From Pseudomonadota bacterium (GTDB taxonomy: Bacteria; Pseudomonadota; Gammaproteobacteria; Thiotrichales; Thiotrichaceae): a DNA stretch of 64,000 nt. Under the pieces are notes generated by a model. The model was not told the DNA's origin, did no database searches, and saw nothing but the letters and a program-made list of their open reading frames with translations. Positions 17,975 to 28,945 of the stretch are shown one piece after another. The stretch covers positions 17,735 to 81,734 of the forward strand of contig PDPG01000045.1 in NCBI GenBank assembly GCA_002747455.1, read 5' to 3'. The position numbers and the translations under genes were made by a program. Within the stretch, counting starts at the first letter, position 1; every line of letters begins with the position of its first letter.

Positions 17975-18670
17975 TTAAGAATCAAGCACTTGCTTAAGAA
18001 ATGGTATTGTAATTTTGGCGTGTTGCCGCAGACTTTCCTGATCAATCACATCCAGCATGGTCAACATTGACCCCATATCCCGTGGGTAGTGGCGGTTTAA
18101 GTAGTCAATCACCCGATCATTCAATGCCAAACCACGTTGCGCGGCACGCTGCCGCAGGGCATTATTTTTATCATCATTGGACAAGGCATGAAGCGAATAG
18201 CTTTCCCCCCAAATCAGGCGGGAGGCAAGGTCTGCTAGTTTGCAGTCGAGGTGACGTGGGTTTTGCGAGGCGCTAAAGAGTAGGCGTTGATTGCCTGTGC
18301 GGCTGTTGTTAATCAAATCAAATAAGGCTTCTTCCCAATCCAGATTGCCCAACACCAAATCAACATCATCCACCACGATCAGGTTCACGCTGTCCAAGCC
18401 ACGGGTTGCCGCCGTGCCGTAACTGGCCAGGGACTTCATGGGCAAATAAGATACACGCTGCCCTCGTTCGCTGGCATGGTAGCAGCAGGCTTGTAGCAAA
18501 TGTGATTTGCCAGAATGCATTTCACCCCAGACAAATAACTGCGCCGTTTGCTCAGACTCAGCAAAGCTTTTGACTCGTTCGATCACATCATGATTTTCTT
18601 CTGTTGCAAAGAAGGAATCAAAACGCAGTCCGTCACGTGTGGTGACATTGAGTGTCATTTGCTGTGTCAT
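17975..18670 (-). CDS. hda: DnaA regulatory inactivator Hda
   Basis: A 231-residue AAA+ protein homologous to the DnaA ATPase domain. With the sliding clamp, Hda stimulates hydrolysis of DnaA-bound ATP after initiation. Visible features are Walker A GEMHSGKS (49-56), Walker B LIVVDDVD, and the LASRLIWGE segment carrying the sensor or arginine-finger region. The N-terminal QQMTL resembles a clamp-binding motif. The C-terminal DNA-binding domain of DnaA is absent, which separates Hda from DnaA. Its start lies against the end of the AI-2E-family permease gene, the usual gammaproteobacterial arrangement (perM-hda). Confidence 0.92.
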   Translation of the reverse strand: MTQQMTLNVTTRDGLRFDSFFATEENHDVIERVKSFAESEQTAQLFVWGEMHSGKSHLLQACCYHASERGQRVSYLPMKSLASYGTAATRGLDSVNLIVVDDVDLVLGNLDWEEALFDLINNSRTGNQRLLFSASQNPRHLDCKLADLASRLIWGESYSLHALSNDDKNNALRQRAAQRGLALNDRVIDYLNRHYPRDMGSMLTMLDVIDQESLRQHAKITIPFLKQVLDS

Positions 18671-19719
18671 CAGAATCGGTATATTTGACTTTCGATATAA
18701 GAATCATGGGCATGACGAAGCAGTACGGCTAGCACAGCAAACGCAGGTAAGGCCAGCAAGATGCCAAAAAAGCCGAATAATTGCCCACCTGCCAAGACTG
18801 CAAAGATGACCGCCACCGGATGTAACCCAATCCGGTCACCCACCAGCAATGGGGTCAGCAGCATGCCTTCCACCATTTGTGCTATACCAAACACCACGAA
18901 CACCCAGAACACCATCATAAAGCTTTGCGTTTCCACAAATGCCGAGATGCCTGCCAATGCCATGCCCACAATCAGTCCCATATAGGGCACAAAGCTAATA
19001 ATACCGGAGATAATACCAATCAATAGGGCAAAATTAACACCCACAATGGCCAGTCCAACGCTGTACATAAAACTCAACGCCAACATCACCAGCATTTGGC
19101 CACGCAGAAACGCACCTAATACTTCGTCGGACTCTTCAGCCAACATCACTAATTTTGGTTCAACATTGCGCGGCAATAATTCACGGATATAAGCAACCAG
19201 ACGATCCCAGTCACGCAACAGATAGAAGGTAATCACCGGAATAAGCACAATGTTCGCCAGCCAGCCCATCACCGCCAAACCAGAGCGTGATACCGTGCTA
19301 ATCAATCCCTTTAAAAAACCGCCAGCGGTTGACCATTCTTCCGTCAGTGTTTGCCCAAGGCGCTCTATATTCAAGCTAGGGACACTAATGCCCAACTTGG
19401 TCAGTAATGGCTCAACCGTGCCACTAAACCATTCGATATAGATATGGAAGTTTTTATCAAAATCAGATACCTGGTTTTCTAATAGCGTGACCAATACCAC
19501 CAGAAAAGGTAACAGGATGCAGAATAAAACGGTAAAAACAATAAGAACCGAAGCTGTTCGGGAAATCTTATACGTTTCCAGCCGATCAACTAATGGATCA
19601 CCTAGATAAGCCAGTAACGCACCCGTCACGAAGGGCAACAGAATCGGTGCCAATAAATAGAGCATGATGCCCGTAACACCAAACATGGCCAACCAAAACC
19701 ATTTTGTATTTGCAGCCAT
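18670..19719 (-). CDS. AI-2E transporter family (PerM-like) membrane protein
   Basis: A 349-residue integral membrane protein of the AI-2E transporter / PerM family with about eight hydrophobic segments. Characteristic stretches are PFVTGALLAYLGDPLVDRLE near the N-terminus and a C-terminal GLHPVAVIFAVLAGGQLFGF. Family members export small solutes or act as Na+/H+ antiporters; the substrate is unknown here. It shares its last base with the start of hda, so the two genes are likely cotranscribed. Confidence 0.9.
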   Translation of the reverse strand: MAANTKWFWLAMFGVTGIMLYLLAPILLPFVTGALLAYLGDPLVDRLETYKISRTASVLIVFTVLFCILLPFLVVLVTLLENQVSDFDKNFHIYIEWFSGTVEPLLTKLGISVPSLNIERLGQTLTEEWSTAGGFLKGLISTVSRSGLAVMGWLANIVLIPVITFYLLRDWDRLVAYIRELLPRNVEPKLVMLAEESDEVLGAFLRGQMLVMLALSFMYSVGLAIVGVNFALLIGIISGIISFVPYMGLIVGMALAGISAFVETQSFMMVFWVFVVFGIAQMVEGMLLTPLLVGDRIGLHPVAVIFAVLAGGQLFGFFGILLALPAFAVLAVLLRHAHDSYIESQIYRF

Positions 19720-19746
19720 AACACCTTCCTAACGGCTAAATGAGGA

Positions 19747-21680
<1,934 letters not shown>

Positions 21681-21730
21681 ACTGTTAACCTGAGTACTTG
21701 TAACTAAATTATGATTTGTTTAATACCAAA

Positions 21731-21762
21731 GCAGGCGCACAGAGAAAACCCTGCGCGCCTGC
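21731..21762 (-). terminator. dnaK-dnaJ intercistronic hairpin (partial terminator)
   Basis: GCAGGCGCACAG (21731-21742) pairs with CTGCGCGCCTGC (21751-21762), a 12-bp stem with one mismatch and an 8-base loop. In the transcribed direction it is followed by TTTGGTATT, a poor U-tract. It could be a leaky terminator or a 3'-end stabiliser that lowers dnaJ expression relative to dnaK. Confidence 0.6.
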
Positions 21763-21784
21763 TGTATTGCTGACTTAACGTTGA

Positions 21785-23695
21785 TTACTTCTTATTGTCA
21801 TCAACTTCTTCAAACTCAGCATCAACGACATCGTCGTCAACCGGCTTTTGCTGTGCCTGATCACCGCCTGGTGCCGCACCCGCCTGAGCTTGTGCCTGCG
21901 CCAATGCGCCAGACGCTTCCATCAGTGCTTGCGCCTTAGATTCAATCAAATCTTTATCATCACCTTTGATCGCTTCTTTGACTTCATCCACCAGGGCCTG
22001 AACCTTGGCAACTTCCGCACCATCAACCTTGTCACCAAATTCTTTTAGCGACTTCTCTGTGGCGTGAACCATAGAGTCTGCAGAGTTACGTGCATCCACC
22101 AGCTCACGAAGCTTTTTATCTTCCTCAGCATGAGCCTCGGCATCTTTAACCATTTGCTCAATTTCATCATCCGACAAACCAGAAGATGCCTGAATCTGGA
22201 TAGACTGCTCTTTACCCGTTGCCTTATCCTTCGCGGATACATTCAGGATACCGTTGGCATCAATGTCCAGACTTACTTCGATCTGAGGCACACCACGCGG
22301 CGCTGGCGGAATATCCGTCAAGTCAAAACGACCCAGCGACTTATTACCAGATGCCATCTCGCGTTCACCCTGTAATACGTGAACCGTTACTGCGTTCTGG
22401 TTATCTTCTGCCGTTGAGAATACCTGCTGTGCCTTTGTCGGAATCGTGGTGTTCTTCTCAACCAGCTTGGTCATCACACCACCCATGGTCTCAATACCCA
22501 GAGACAGCGGCGTTACATCCAACAGCAGTACGTCTGTTACCGAACCACCCAGTACACCACCTTGAATCGCAGCACCCATGGCAACCGCTTCATCAGGGTT
22601 CACATCTTTACGAGGCTCTTTGCCGAAGAAATCCGCCACCGCTTCCTGAACCTTAGGCATACGTGTCTGACCACCAACCAAGATCACATCATCAATTTCA
22701 GATGCTGACAAACCCGCATCCTTCAGTGCAATCTTACAAGGCTGGATAGTACGTGTGACCAAGTCCTCAACCAAAGACTCCAACTTCGCACGTGTCACCT
22801 TGACGTTCAAGTGCTTAGGCCCTGTCGCATCCGCCGTGATATAAGGCAGATTGACATCGGTTTGAGTTGAAGAAGACAGCTCAATCTTGGCTTTCTCCGC
22901 CGCTTCTTTCAGACGTTGCAACGCCAACGGATCGTTATGCAGATCCACGCCGTTTTCTTTCTTGAACTCATCCGCCAAGTAGTCGATCAGGCGCATGTCG
23001 AAGTCTTCACCACCAAGGAATGTGTCACCGTTGGTTGCCAATACTTCAAACTGGTACTCACCATCAATCTCAGCAATTTCGATGATTGACACGTCAAACG
23101 TACCGCCACCTAAGTCATAAACAGCAATCTTCTTGTCGCCTTTGGACGCCTTATCCATGCCATAGGCCAACGCTGCCGCTGTTGGCTCATTGATAATACG
23201 CTTTACATCCAAGCCAGCGATCTTACCAGCATCTTTTGTCGCCTGGCGCTGTGAGTCATTAAAGTAAGCAGGAACAGTAATAACCGCCTCGGTCACTTCC
23301 TCACCCAGATACGCTTCTGCATCTTTCTTCAGCTTCATCAACACGCGGGCTGACACTTCAGGTGCTGACATCTTCTTGCCATTTACCTCAACCCATGCAT
23401 CGCCATTATCTGCTTTTACAATGTTATAAGGGACCAGCTCAATATCTTTTTGCACGGCTTCTTCATCAAACGTACGTCCAATCAGACGCTTGATGGCATA
23501 CAAAGTGTTGTCAGGATTCGTGACCGCCTGACGTTTTGCGGACTGCCCAACCAACACTTCTTCGTCGGTAAATGCAACGATTGAAGGCGTTGTGCGATGA
23601 CCTTCAGCATTCTCAATCACCTTAGGCTCTTTGCCCTCAATGACCGCCACACATGAATTGGTCGTACCCAAGTCAATTCCAATAATTTTTCCCAT
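21785..23695 (-). CDS. dnaK: Chaperone DnaK (Hsp70)
   Basis: A 636-residue Hsp70. All landmarks are present: [15 protein letters not shown] at the N-terminus, [26 protein letters not shown] and VGGQTRMP in the ATPase domain, the [14 protein letters not shown] linker and substrate-binding domain, and the acidic C-terminal tail ending near [13 protein letters not shown]. It folds client proteins with DnaJ and GrpE. A sigma32-type promoter lies about 40-65 bases upstream of the start, and AGGAG precedes the ATG. Confidence 0.99.
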   Translation of the reverse strand: MGKIIGIDLGTTNSCVAVIEGKEPKVIENAEGHRTTPSIVAFTDEEVLVGQSAKRQAVTNPDNTLYAIKRLIGRTFDEEAVQKDIELVPYNIVKADNGDAWVEVNGKKMSAPEVSARVLMKLKKDAEAYLGEEVTEAVITVPAYFNDSQRQATKDAGKIAGLDVKRIINEPTAAALAYGMDKASKGDKKIAVYDLGGGTFDVSIIEIAEIDGEYQFEVLATNGDTFLGGEDFDMRLIDYLADEFKKENGVDLHNDPLALQRLKEAAEKAKIELSSSTQTDVNLPYITADATGPKHLNVKVTRAKLESLVEDLVTRTIQPCKIALKDAGLSASEIDDVILVGGQTRMPKVQEAVADFFGKEPRKDVNPDEAVAMGAAIQGGVLGGSVTDVLLLDVTPLSLGIETMGGVMTKLVEKNTTIPTKAQQVFSTAEDNQNAVTVHVLQGEREMASGNKSLGRFDLTDIPPAPRGVPQIEVSLDIDANGILNVSAKDKATGKEQSIQIQASSGLSDDEIEQMVKDAEAHAEEDKKLRELVDARNSADSMVHATEKSLKEFGDKVDGAEVAKVQALVDEVKEAIKGDDKDLIESKAQALMEASGALAQAQAQAGAAPGGDQAQQKPVDDDVVDAEFEEVDDNKK

Positions 23696-23732
23696 TTTCT
23701 TGCTCCTAAAGAGAATTTTTAACTTGAGAAAT

Positions 23733-23761
23733 AAATGCGGTTCATTTCTCTTAATTTCAAG
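23733..23761 (-). promoter_or_regulatory. Sigma32-like heat-shock promoter of dnaK
   Basis: On the minus strand CTTGAAA, a 14-base spacer and CCGCATTT match the heat-shock consensus CTTGAAA-N13-15-CCCCATNT almost exactly. A 7-bp inverted repeat (GAGAAAT / ATTTCTC, 23726-23750) overlaps the -10 part and could be an operator or leader hairpin. Confidence 0.75.
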
Positions 23762-23817
23762 TGGTAATTCGCGCTAACGATGAATTAATTCCGCTAAATT
23801 ACTCAATTGGTTACTGA

Positions 23818-24411
23818 TTAGTTCTTAACGACCATCACCATCGCCGGACGAACCAAACGTCCGTTCAGAGTAAAGCCTTTTTGCATCACGGCCATCACTG
23901 TATTATTTTCCATCTCAGGATTGGGCTGCATGCCCATAGCTTGGTGCAATTCCGGGTTAAACTTCTCACCAAGCGGATCTACTGCTGCAATATTGAACTT
24001 TTCCATGACCGACTCAAACTGCTTCATGGTCAACTCTACGCCCTCACGAATTTGCTCAACGCTGCCCTCTGCAGTCATGCCCATTTCCAGGCTATCGATG
24101 ACTGGTAACAAAGCCTCTACAAATTTCTGTGATGCAAATTTGTGAGCATCTTCAAGCTGTTTGGCACTACGCTTGCGATGGTTGTCCATTTCTGCCTGAA
24201 CACGCACAAGACTCTCCCAGTGCTCGTCCGCCTTTTTCTTGACAGCCTCCAGCTCCTCACGCAACTGTGTAATGACTTCGTCACTCGACAGCTCCTCATC
24301 CGTACTGGCGACTTCTTCAACCGATTCGGCACCTGCGTCTTCCGCTGAAACAGCCTCTGCATCGACCTCAGAAATGTGCTGATTTTCAGATGTTTGATCA
24401 GACTTGCTCAT
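23818..24411 (-). CDS. grpE: Nucleotide exchange factor GrpE
   Basis: A 197-residue GrpE, the nucleotide-exchange factor that releases ADP from DnaK. A long acidic N-terminal tail is followed by a heptad-rich helix (LREELEAVKKKADEHWESLVRVQAEMDNHRKR) and the C-terminal beta domain with FNPELHQAM and VMQKGFTLNGRLVRPAMVMV. Upstream of dnaK by 122 bases, each gene with its own sigma32-like promoter. Confidence 0.97.
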   Translation of the reverse strand: MSKSDQTSENQHISEVDAEAVSAEDAGAESVEEVASTDEELSSDEVITQLREELEAVKKKADEHWESLVRVQAEMDNHRKRSAKQLEDAHKFASQKFVEALLPVIDSLEMGMTAEGSVEQIREGVELTMKQFESVMEKFNIAAVDPLGEKFNPELHQAMGMQPNPEMENNTVMAVMQKGFTLNGRLVRPAMVMVVKN

Positions 24412-24440
24412 TGGTTCAACTCTCTTGGTAATCTTTTGTC

Positions 24441-24458
24441 ACACCATAATTTGGTGTG
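24441..24458. repeat. Inverted repeat in the grpE leader
   Basis: ACACCA (24441-24446) pairs with TGGTGT (24452-24457), continuing by one base each side, between hrcA and grpE and overlapping the -10 part of the predicted heat-shock promoter. It does not match the CIRCE operator sequence bound by HrcA. Confidence 0.45.
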
Positions 24459-24475
24459 CTCCATTTATTTTCAAG
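24447..24475 (-). promoter_or_regulatory. Sigma32-like promoter of grpE
   Basis: A perfect CTTGAAA -35 element (24469-24475, minus strand) is followed after 14 bases by CCAAATTA, a partial match to CCCCATNT. Weaker than the dnaK promoter but correctly placed 35-65 bases before the grpE start. Confidence 0.5.
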
Positions 24476-24571
24476 CTTTCGCCACGAAAAAATATGAAAA
24501 ACCTTGAGTCGAGTCTGGTTTTTTAATTAAGTATATTAACAATATCTAATGTTCGGTTTCTTGCAACGATT

Positions 24572-25636
24572 TCAGGAAATTTTGGAGCGCAGTGCTGCAC
24601 TGAGTAAGCGTGAAGTGATATCTACCACGGGAATAACCCGCTCATATTGCATACGTTTAGGGCCAATAACGCCTAAAACACCTAGATGTTTATCATCAAC
24701 ATGGTAAGAGGATGTCACCAGACTGCAATCGTTAAACACCGTCCTGCCCGACTCACGGCCTATAAATATCTGTACACCATCTGCCTGAATGCAACTATCC
24801 AGTAGCGTCAGCACATCCCGTTTTTCATTGAAGGCATTAAAGATTTGGCGCAATGTTTCAACATCTGAAAAATCATCGTACTCCAGCAAGTTTGCCTTGC
24901 CGACAATCAGACAGTTATCTTCCGCTTTTTCGTCTTTGGAGATATCACTGAATGCTTTCTCGCCCAATTCAATAGCAGACATCATCATGTTGTTAAGCGT
25001 TTCGCGGTCTTTATGCATGGCTTCCAGCATGTGCTGACGCGCCGCATGCAAGTCCATGCCATTTAGGTGCTGGTTCAGATAATTACCAAACTGCTGCAAT
25101 TCTTCCGGTGAATATTCGCGGTCAGTGTAGAGCATCCGGTTCTGAACTTCGTTGTCATTCATGACCAGCACCGCCAACACCTGATCCGGTGATAAATACA
25201 AAAACTCAATATGACGAATCGCCACTGCTTCAGCACTGGGCAGCGTCACTACGCCGGCCATGTGCGTAATGCTGGACAATAGGCTAGAGGCACTCTGAAT
25301 AAGTTGCGAACTGGTCGTGTGCGTATCGCTGAAACGCCCCTGAAGCGCATGTAGCTCGGTTTCATCCAGCGCCTTTACATTCACCAGTGAGTCCACAAAC
25401 AAACGATAACCCCGTGCAGTCGGCACCCGCCCCGCAGATGTATGCGGTGAGTGGACGTAGCCCTGCTCTTCCAGGTTCGCCATCACATTACGCACTGTGG
25501 CCGGGCTGATTTTCAGGCCACTTCGCTTTACCAATGTGGAGGAACCCACTGGCGCTCCGTCAATGATATAGCCCTCAATCAGTACCTTTAACAACTGCTT
25601 TGCACGTTCATTTAACTGCGATTTGTCAGTAGCCAT
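24572..25636 (-). CDS. hrcA: Heat-inducible transcription repressor HrcA
   Basis: A 354-residue HrcA, a winged-helix repressor of heat-shock genes whose folding depends on GroE. The N-terminal HTH includes ERAKQLLKVLIEGYI and SPATVRNVMANLEEQGYVHSPHTSAGRVPT, the family signature; the inserted dimerisation domain and C-terminal GVIGPKRMQYERVIPVV follow. It precedes grpE, as in many bacteria. No CIRCE palindrome was found before hrcA, grpE or dnaK, so its targets may lie elsewhere (groESL is a candidate). Confidence 0.95.
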   Translation of the reverse strand: MATDKSQLNERAKQLLKVLIEGYIIDGAPVGSSTLVKRSGLKISPATVRNVMANLEEQGYVHSPHTSAGRVPTARGYRLFVDSLVNVKALDETELHALQGRFSDTHTTSSQLIQSASSLLSSITHMAGVVTLPSAEAVAIRHIEFLYLSPDQVLAVLVMNDNEVQNRMLYTDREYSPEELQQFGNYLNQHLNGMDLHAARQHMLEAMHKDRETLNNMMMSAIELGEKAFSDISKDEKAEDNCLIVGKANLLEYDDFSDVETLRQIFNAFNEKRDVLTLLDSCIQADGVQIFIGRESGRTVFNDCSLVTSSYHVDDKHLGVLGVIGPKRMQYERVIPVVDITSRLLSAALRSKIS

Positions 25637-25688
25637 GATTCCGCCTGATACATTGCTCCGTTTTTTTCAATACTACCACTGGCCTTAA

Positions 25689-25717
25689 ATATGGGGGCAG
25701 ATGTGAATGCTTGCAAA
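25689..25717 (-). promoter_or_regulatory. Sigma32-like promoter of hrcA
   Basis: On the minus strand TTTGCAA, a 14-base spacer and CCCCATAT. The -10 matches the heat-shock consensus fully and the -35 at 5 of 7 positions. It lies 53-81 bases before the hrcA start. Confidence 0.55.
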
Positions 25718-25788
25718 TAGAATTGGCACGCTTGCATTTATAAGCAAGGTTTGCGACTCTAATCGCCCTGCTCAATACTGGGTTTTAT

Positions 25789-26658
25789 ATGCGGTCATTT
25801 AGCCGAATCGGATTATTCTCAAAACAACAAGATACGCGCATCGCTGCCACCTTACATAAGCTGTACCAGTTTCTGACGACACAATCCTTTGCGGTGTCCG
25901 TCACCCATACGGTGGCTTCTTTTCTGGCAGTCGAAGGGGTGGATAACGAGCACCTGGCTGACAATATTGATTTAGCCATTGTTGTTGGTGGTGACGGCAC
26001 ACTACTAAAAGTGGGGCGTCTGCTAGCTCCCAAAGGCATTCCTATTATTGGCATTAATCTGGGACGGCTTGGCTTTCTGGTGGATATATCTTCCACCAAT
26101 CTGGATGAACAACTACAGTCAATACTGGACGGCCAGTACACCACTGAGGCACGAACCTTACTGCAAGCCGAAGTTTTTCGCGATGATGAACTGCTCGGCT
26201 CCGGCAATGCCCTGAACGATGTCACAGTGCATGTACGCAATGATGTGCGGATGATTGAGTTTGACACAACGATTGACGGATATTTTGTCAATACGCAACG
26301 TGCCGATGGAATGATCATCTCCACGCCGACTGGCTCAACAGCTTATTCATTATCCGCAGGTGGCCCGATTCTTCACCCCAGCCTGGGTGCAGTGACACTG
26401 GTTCCCATTTGCCCACATACACTCAGCCATCGCCCTATTGTTGTCAGTTCTGAAAGCAGTATTGAAATCTTACTGTGCGAGTCACGTAATGTGGATGCAC
26501 GGGTATCATTTGACGGGCAATCAAATTTAAATTTACGGGCGGGCGACCGGATTGTGATTCGCCAACATCCGAATAAATTATTGCTGATCCATCCCGTGAC
26601 GTATGATTACTACCATATTTTACGAACCAAGCTAGGTTGGAGCACAACACCACCTTAG
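25789..26658 (+). CDS. nadK: NAD kinase
   Basis: A 289-residue ATP-NAD kinase making NADP. Signature motifs are VVGGDGTLLKVGRLL (GGDGT at 68-71), GINLGRLGFLVDIS, NDVTVHVRNDVRMIEF and TPTGSTAYSLSAGGPI. It is divergent from hrcA and followed by recN 49 bases downstream; this hrcA-nadK-recN neighbourhood is conserved in gammaproteobacteria. The alternative ATG starts upstream are absent, so the start is secure. Confidence 0.97.
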   Translation: MRSFSRIGLFSKQQDTRIAATLHKLYQFLTTQSFAVSVTHTVASFLAVEGVDNEHLADNIDLAIVVGGDGTLLKVGRLLAPKGIPIIGINLGRLGFLVDISSTNLDEQLQSILDGQYTTEARTLLQAEVFRDDELLGSGNALNDVTVHVRNDVRMIEFDTTIDGYFVNTQRADGMIISTPTGSTAYSLSAGGPILHPSLGAVTLVPICPHTLSHRPIVVSSESSIEILLCESRNVDARVSFDGQSNLNLRAGDRIVIRQHPNKLLLIHPVTYDYYHILRTKLGWSTTPP

Positions 26659-26707
26659 CCTCCGGCGCTCATCACCAACCCTTCAACACACTCAGGAATA
26701 AACCACC

Positions 26708-28381
26708 ATGTTAAGCCACATCTTCCTTCGTGACTTCGCGATTATCGAAACGCTGGATTTAGAGCTGGAGCCTGGCATGACCGCACTAACAGGCGAAACA
26801 GGGGCAGGTAAATCAATTTTGGTAGATGCCATCGGCTTAGTACTGGGAGATCGCGCAGATAGTAGTGTGGTGCGTCATGGTGCAGAGAAAACAGAAATTA
26901 CGCTGAGCATTGATCTTGCTGATACACCATCTGCCCTGAAGTGGTTGCAGGAGCAAGACCTTGATCAGGATGATCAGTGCATCCTGCGTCGAGTGATTAC
27001 CAACACCGGCAAGTCCAGAGCGTGGATTAACGGCTCTCCGGCGAATCTCACCATGCTGCGGCAACTGGGTGAGCAGGTAATTGACATCCACGGCCAACAT
27101 GAGCACCAGTCGCTCATGAAAAAAGAAATGCAACGACAGATGCTAGACGGTTACGGCAACCACCACAAGCAACTAGACACACTGAGCACACACTACCAGC
27201 AATGGAAAACCTTGCAGGATAAACTTGATCGGCTGCAAAACCAAAGCAGTGATCATCAGGCACGGATTGATCTATTAAGTTTCCAAACACAGGAACTGGA
27301 AGCCCTGTCACTGACCGAGGGGGAGTACCAACAACTGGATGAAGAACACAATCGCCTCTCTAACGCGGGTCAGTTACTTCAGGCCGCAGCACAAGGCGTA
27401 GAGCAGCTTTATGATGCAGAGCAACAGTCTGTGTACTCAGTATTGAGTGGTTTAATTGCTGAAATGTCCCAGCTCAAAACATTAGATGATCACTTTAACG
27501 AACCACTCAACTTACTCACGGAAGCACAAATTCAGATTGAGGAAGCTAGTCGTTTATTACGTCAGTATCAGGACAGTTTGGAGCTAGACCCCCAGCGTCT
27601 ACAATGGGTAGAAAACCGTATCGCCGAATTACACCAAATGGCCCGAAAGCATCATGTTTCACCCGAGGTCTTGCCGGAAAAGTTCAACGATCTATCGCTC
27701 AAGCTGGCCGTACTGAGTGGTGATGAATATGACTTGGAGGCTTTGCAAGAGAAGTTGGAAGAAAGTCGCCAAACGTATCTTAACAGCGCCACAAAGCTCC
27801 ATAAATCTCGTGAAAAGGCCGCCAAACAACTGGGCCAGGGTGTTTCTAAAGCCATGCAACAATTGGGCATGGACGGTGGCGTTTTTGAAATCGCTTGTGG
27901 CTTTGACGAAAATGCCAGGTTTACCGCACACGGTATGGATGATATTGAGTTTCAAGTCAGTGCCAACCCCGGCCAACCACTAAAACCGCTGGTTAAAGTG
28001 GCCTCCGGGGGTGAGTTATCACGAATCTCACTGGCCATTCAGATGATCGCTGCACAAAAGGTCACATTGCCCGCGCTAATTTTTGATGAAGTCGATACAG
28101 GTATCGGTGGTGGCACCGCCGAAGTAGTCGGTCAGCAGCTCAATAAGTTGGGTAGTACTCGACAAGTGCTATGCGTAACACACCTGCCCCAAGTGGCTTC
28201 ACAAGCTCACCAGCACTACAAAGTTACCAAGATTAAGGGAAAGTCCAGCACAAGTACCGGCATGATTACTCTGCGTGGTGAAGAACGAACTGAGGAAATT
28301 GCTCGTATGATGGGTGGCATTGAAATTACTGAGTCCACACGGGCACTGGCACGCGAGATGCTGAACAAGGGCAACCGCTAG
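26708..28381 (+). CDS. recN: DNA repair protein RecN
   Basis: A 557-residue SMC-like ATPase for double-strand break repair. Walker A is GETGAGKSILVDAI near residue 30, long coiled coils fill the middle (the LQNQSSDHQARIDLL and LQEKLEESRQTYL regions), and the C-terminal half has the ABC signature VASGGELSRISLAIQ followed by Walker B ALIFDEVDTGIGGGTAE. GGA precedes the ATG. No LexA box was recognised upstream by eye. Confidence 0.97.
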   Translation: MLSHIFLRDFAIIETLDLELEPGMTALTGETGAGKSILVDAIGLVLGDRADSSVVRHGAEKTEITLSIDLADTPSALKWLQEQDLDQDDQCILRRVITNTGKSRAWINGSPANLTMLRQLGEQVIDIHGQHEHQSLMKKEMQRQMLDGYGNHHKQLDTLSTHYQQWKTLQDKLDRLQNQSSDHQARIDLLSFQTQELEALSLTEGEYQQLDEEHNRLSNAGQLLQAAAQGVEQLYDAEQQSVYSVLSGLIAEMSQLKTLDDHFNEPLNLLTEAQIQIEEASRLLRQYQDSLELDPQRLQWVENRIAELHQMARKHHVSPEVLPEKFNDLSLKLAVLSGDEYDLEALQEKLEESRQTYLNSATKLHKSREKAAKQLGQGVSKAMQQLGMDGGVFEIACGFDENARFTAHGMDDIEFQVSANPGQPLKPLVKVASGGELSRISLAIQMIAAQKVTLPALIFDEVDTGIGGGTAEVVGQQLNKLGSTRQVLCVTHLPQVASQAHQHYKVTKIKGKSSTSTGMITLRGEERTEEIARMMGGIEITESTRALAREMLNKGNR

Positions 28382-28390
28382 GTCAGTCTG

Positions 28391-28945
28391 CTAGAAAAGC
28401 CCCAGAACCTCAGCCAGTTCGGATTTCCCTTGCTTGAGTTCATCCATCGTCAAGCCCGATAACTCGTGCGGGAAGACTAACCACTCGTCCGTTGCATGTA
28501 CATAATAGTCCGGCACAATGTCCACGGATTTATTTGCCGGCTTATACCAAGGACAAGCAATGCGAATATCTTGCGGCATATTTCGCCGTGATAGCCGAGA
28601 GATGTCCTTCATGAGTGCATCAATGCTGCGACCAGAATCAAACACATCATCAACAATCAACAAGCCATCCTCTGCGTTGGCATTTTCAATAAGGTAGTGC
28701 GTACCATGAACCCGAATTTCTTTACTCTGCTTATTAATGCCATAGTACGATGAAGTGCGCACGGCAATATGGTCAGTAGGTATCTGCTTGTAGTCAAAGT
28801 ATTCCTGAACCGCAATCCCAATCGGCGCCCCACCACGCCAAATTCCAACGATAAACTGTGGTCGGAATCCATCGTCATACACCTGCGAAGCTAAGCGAAA
28901 AGAGTCACGCAATAATTCTGCGGATGATATGAATCGTTTTTCCAT
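28391..28945 (-). CDS. Purine phosphoribosyltransferase (hypoxanthine/xanthine type)
   Basis: A 184-residue phosphoribosyltransferase of the purine-salvage type, converting hypoxanthine or guanine/xanthine plus PRPP to the nucleotide. The PRPP-binding motif is LLIVDDVFDSGRS; GIWRGGAPIG near the N-terminus and DEWLVFPHE near the C-terminus are also typical. The ATG at 28945 has AGGA about 10 bases upstream; the longer in-frame start adds 23 non-conserved residues. Convergent with recN, with 9 bases between the stops. Base specificity cannot be decided by eye. Confidence 0.85.
   Translation of the reverse strand: MEKRFISSAELLRDSFRLASQVYDDGFRPQFIVGIWRGGAPIGIAVQEYFDYKQIPTDHIAVRTSSYYGINKQSKEIRVHGTHYLIENANAEDGLLIVDDVFDSGRSIDALMKDISRLSRRNMPQDIRIACPWYKPANKSVDIVPDYYVHATDEWLVFPHELSGLTMDELKQGKSELAEVLGLF

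Noticed and set aside
24412..25788. CIRCE operators for HrcA
   Set aside because: The upstream regions of hrcA and grpE were read for TTAGCACTC and its inverse, and neither occurs. The inverted repeat ACACCA/TGGTGT does not match.
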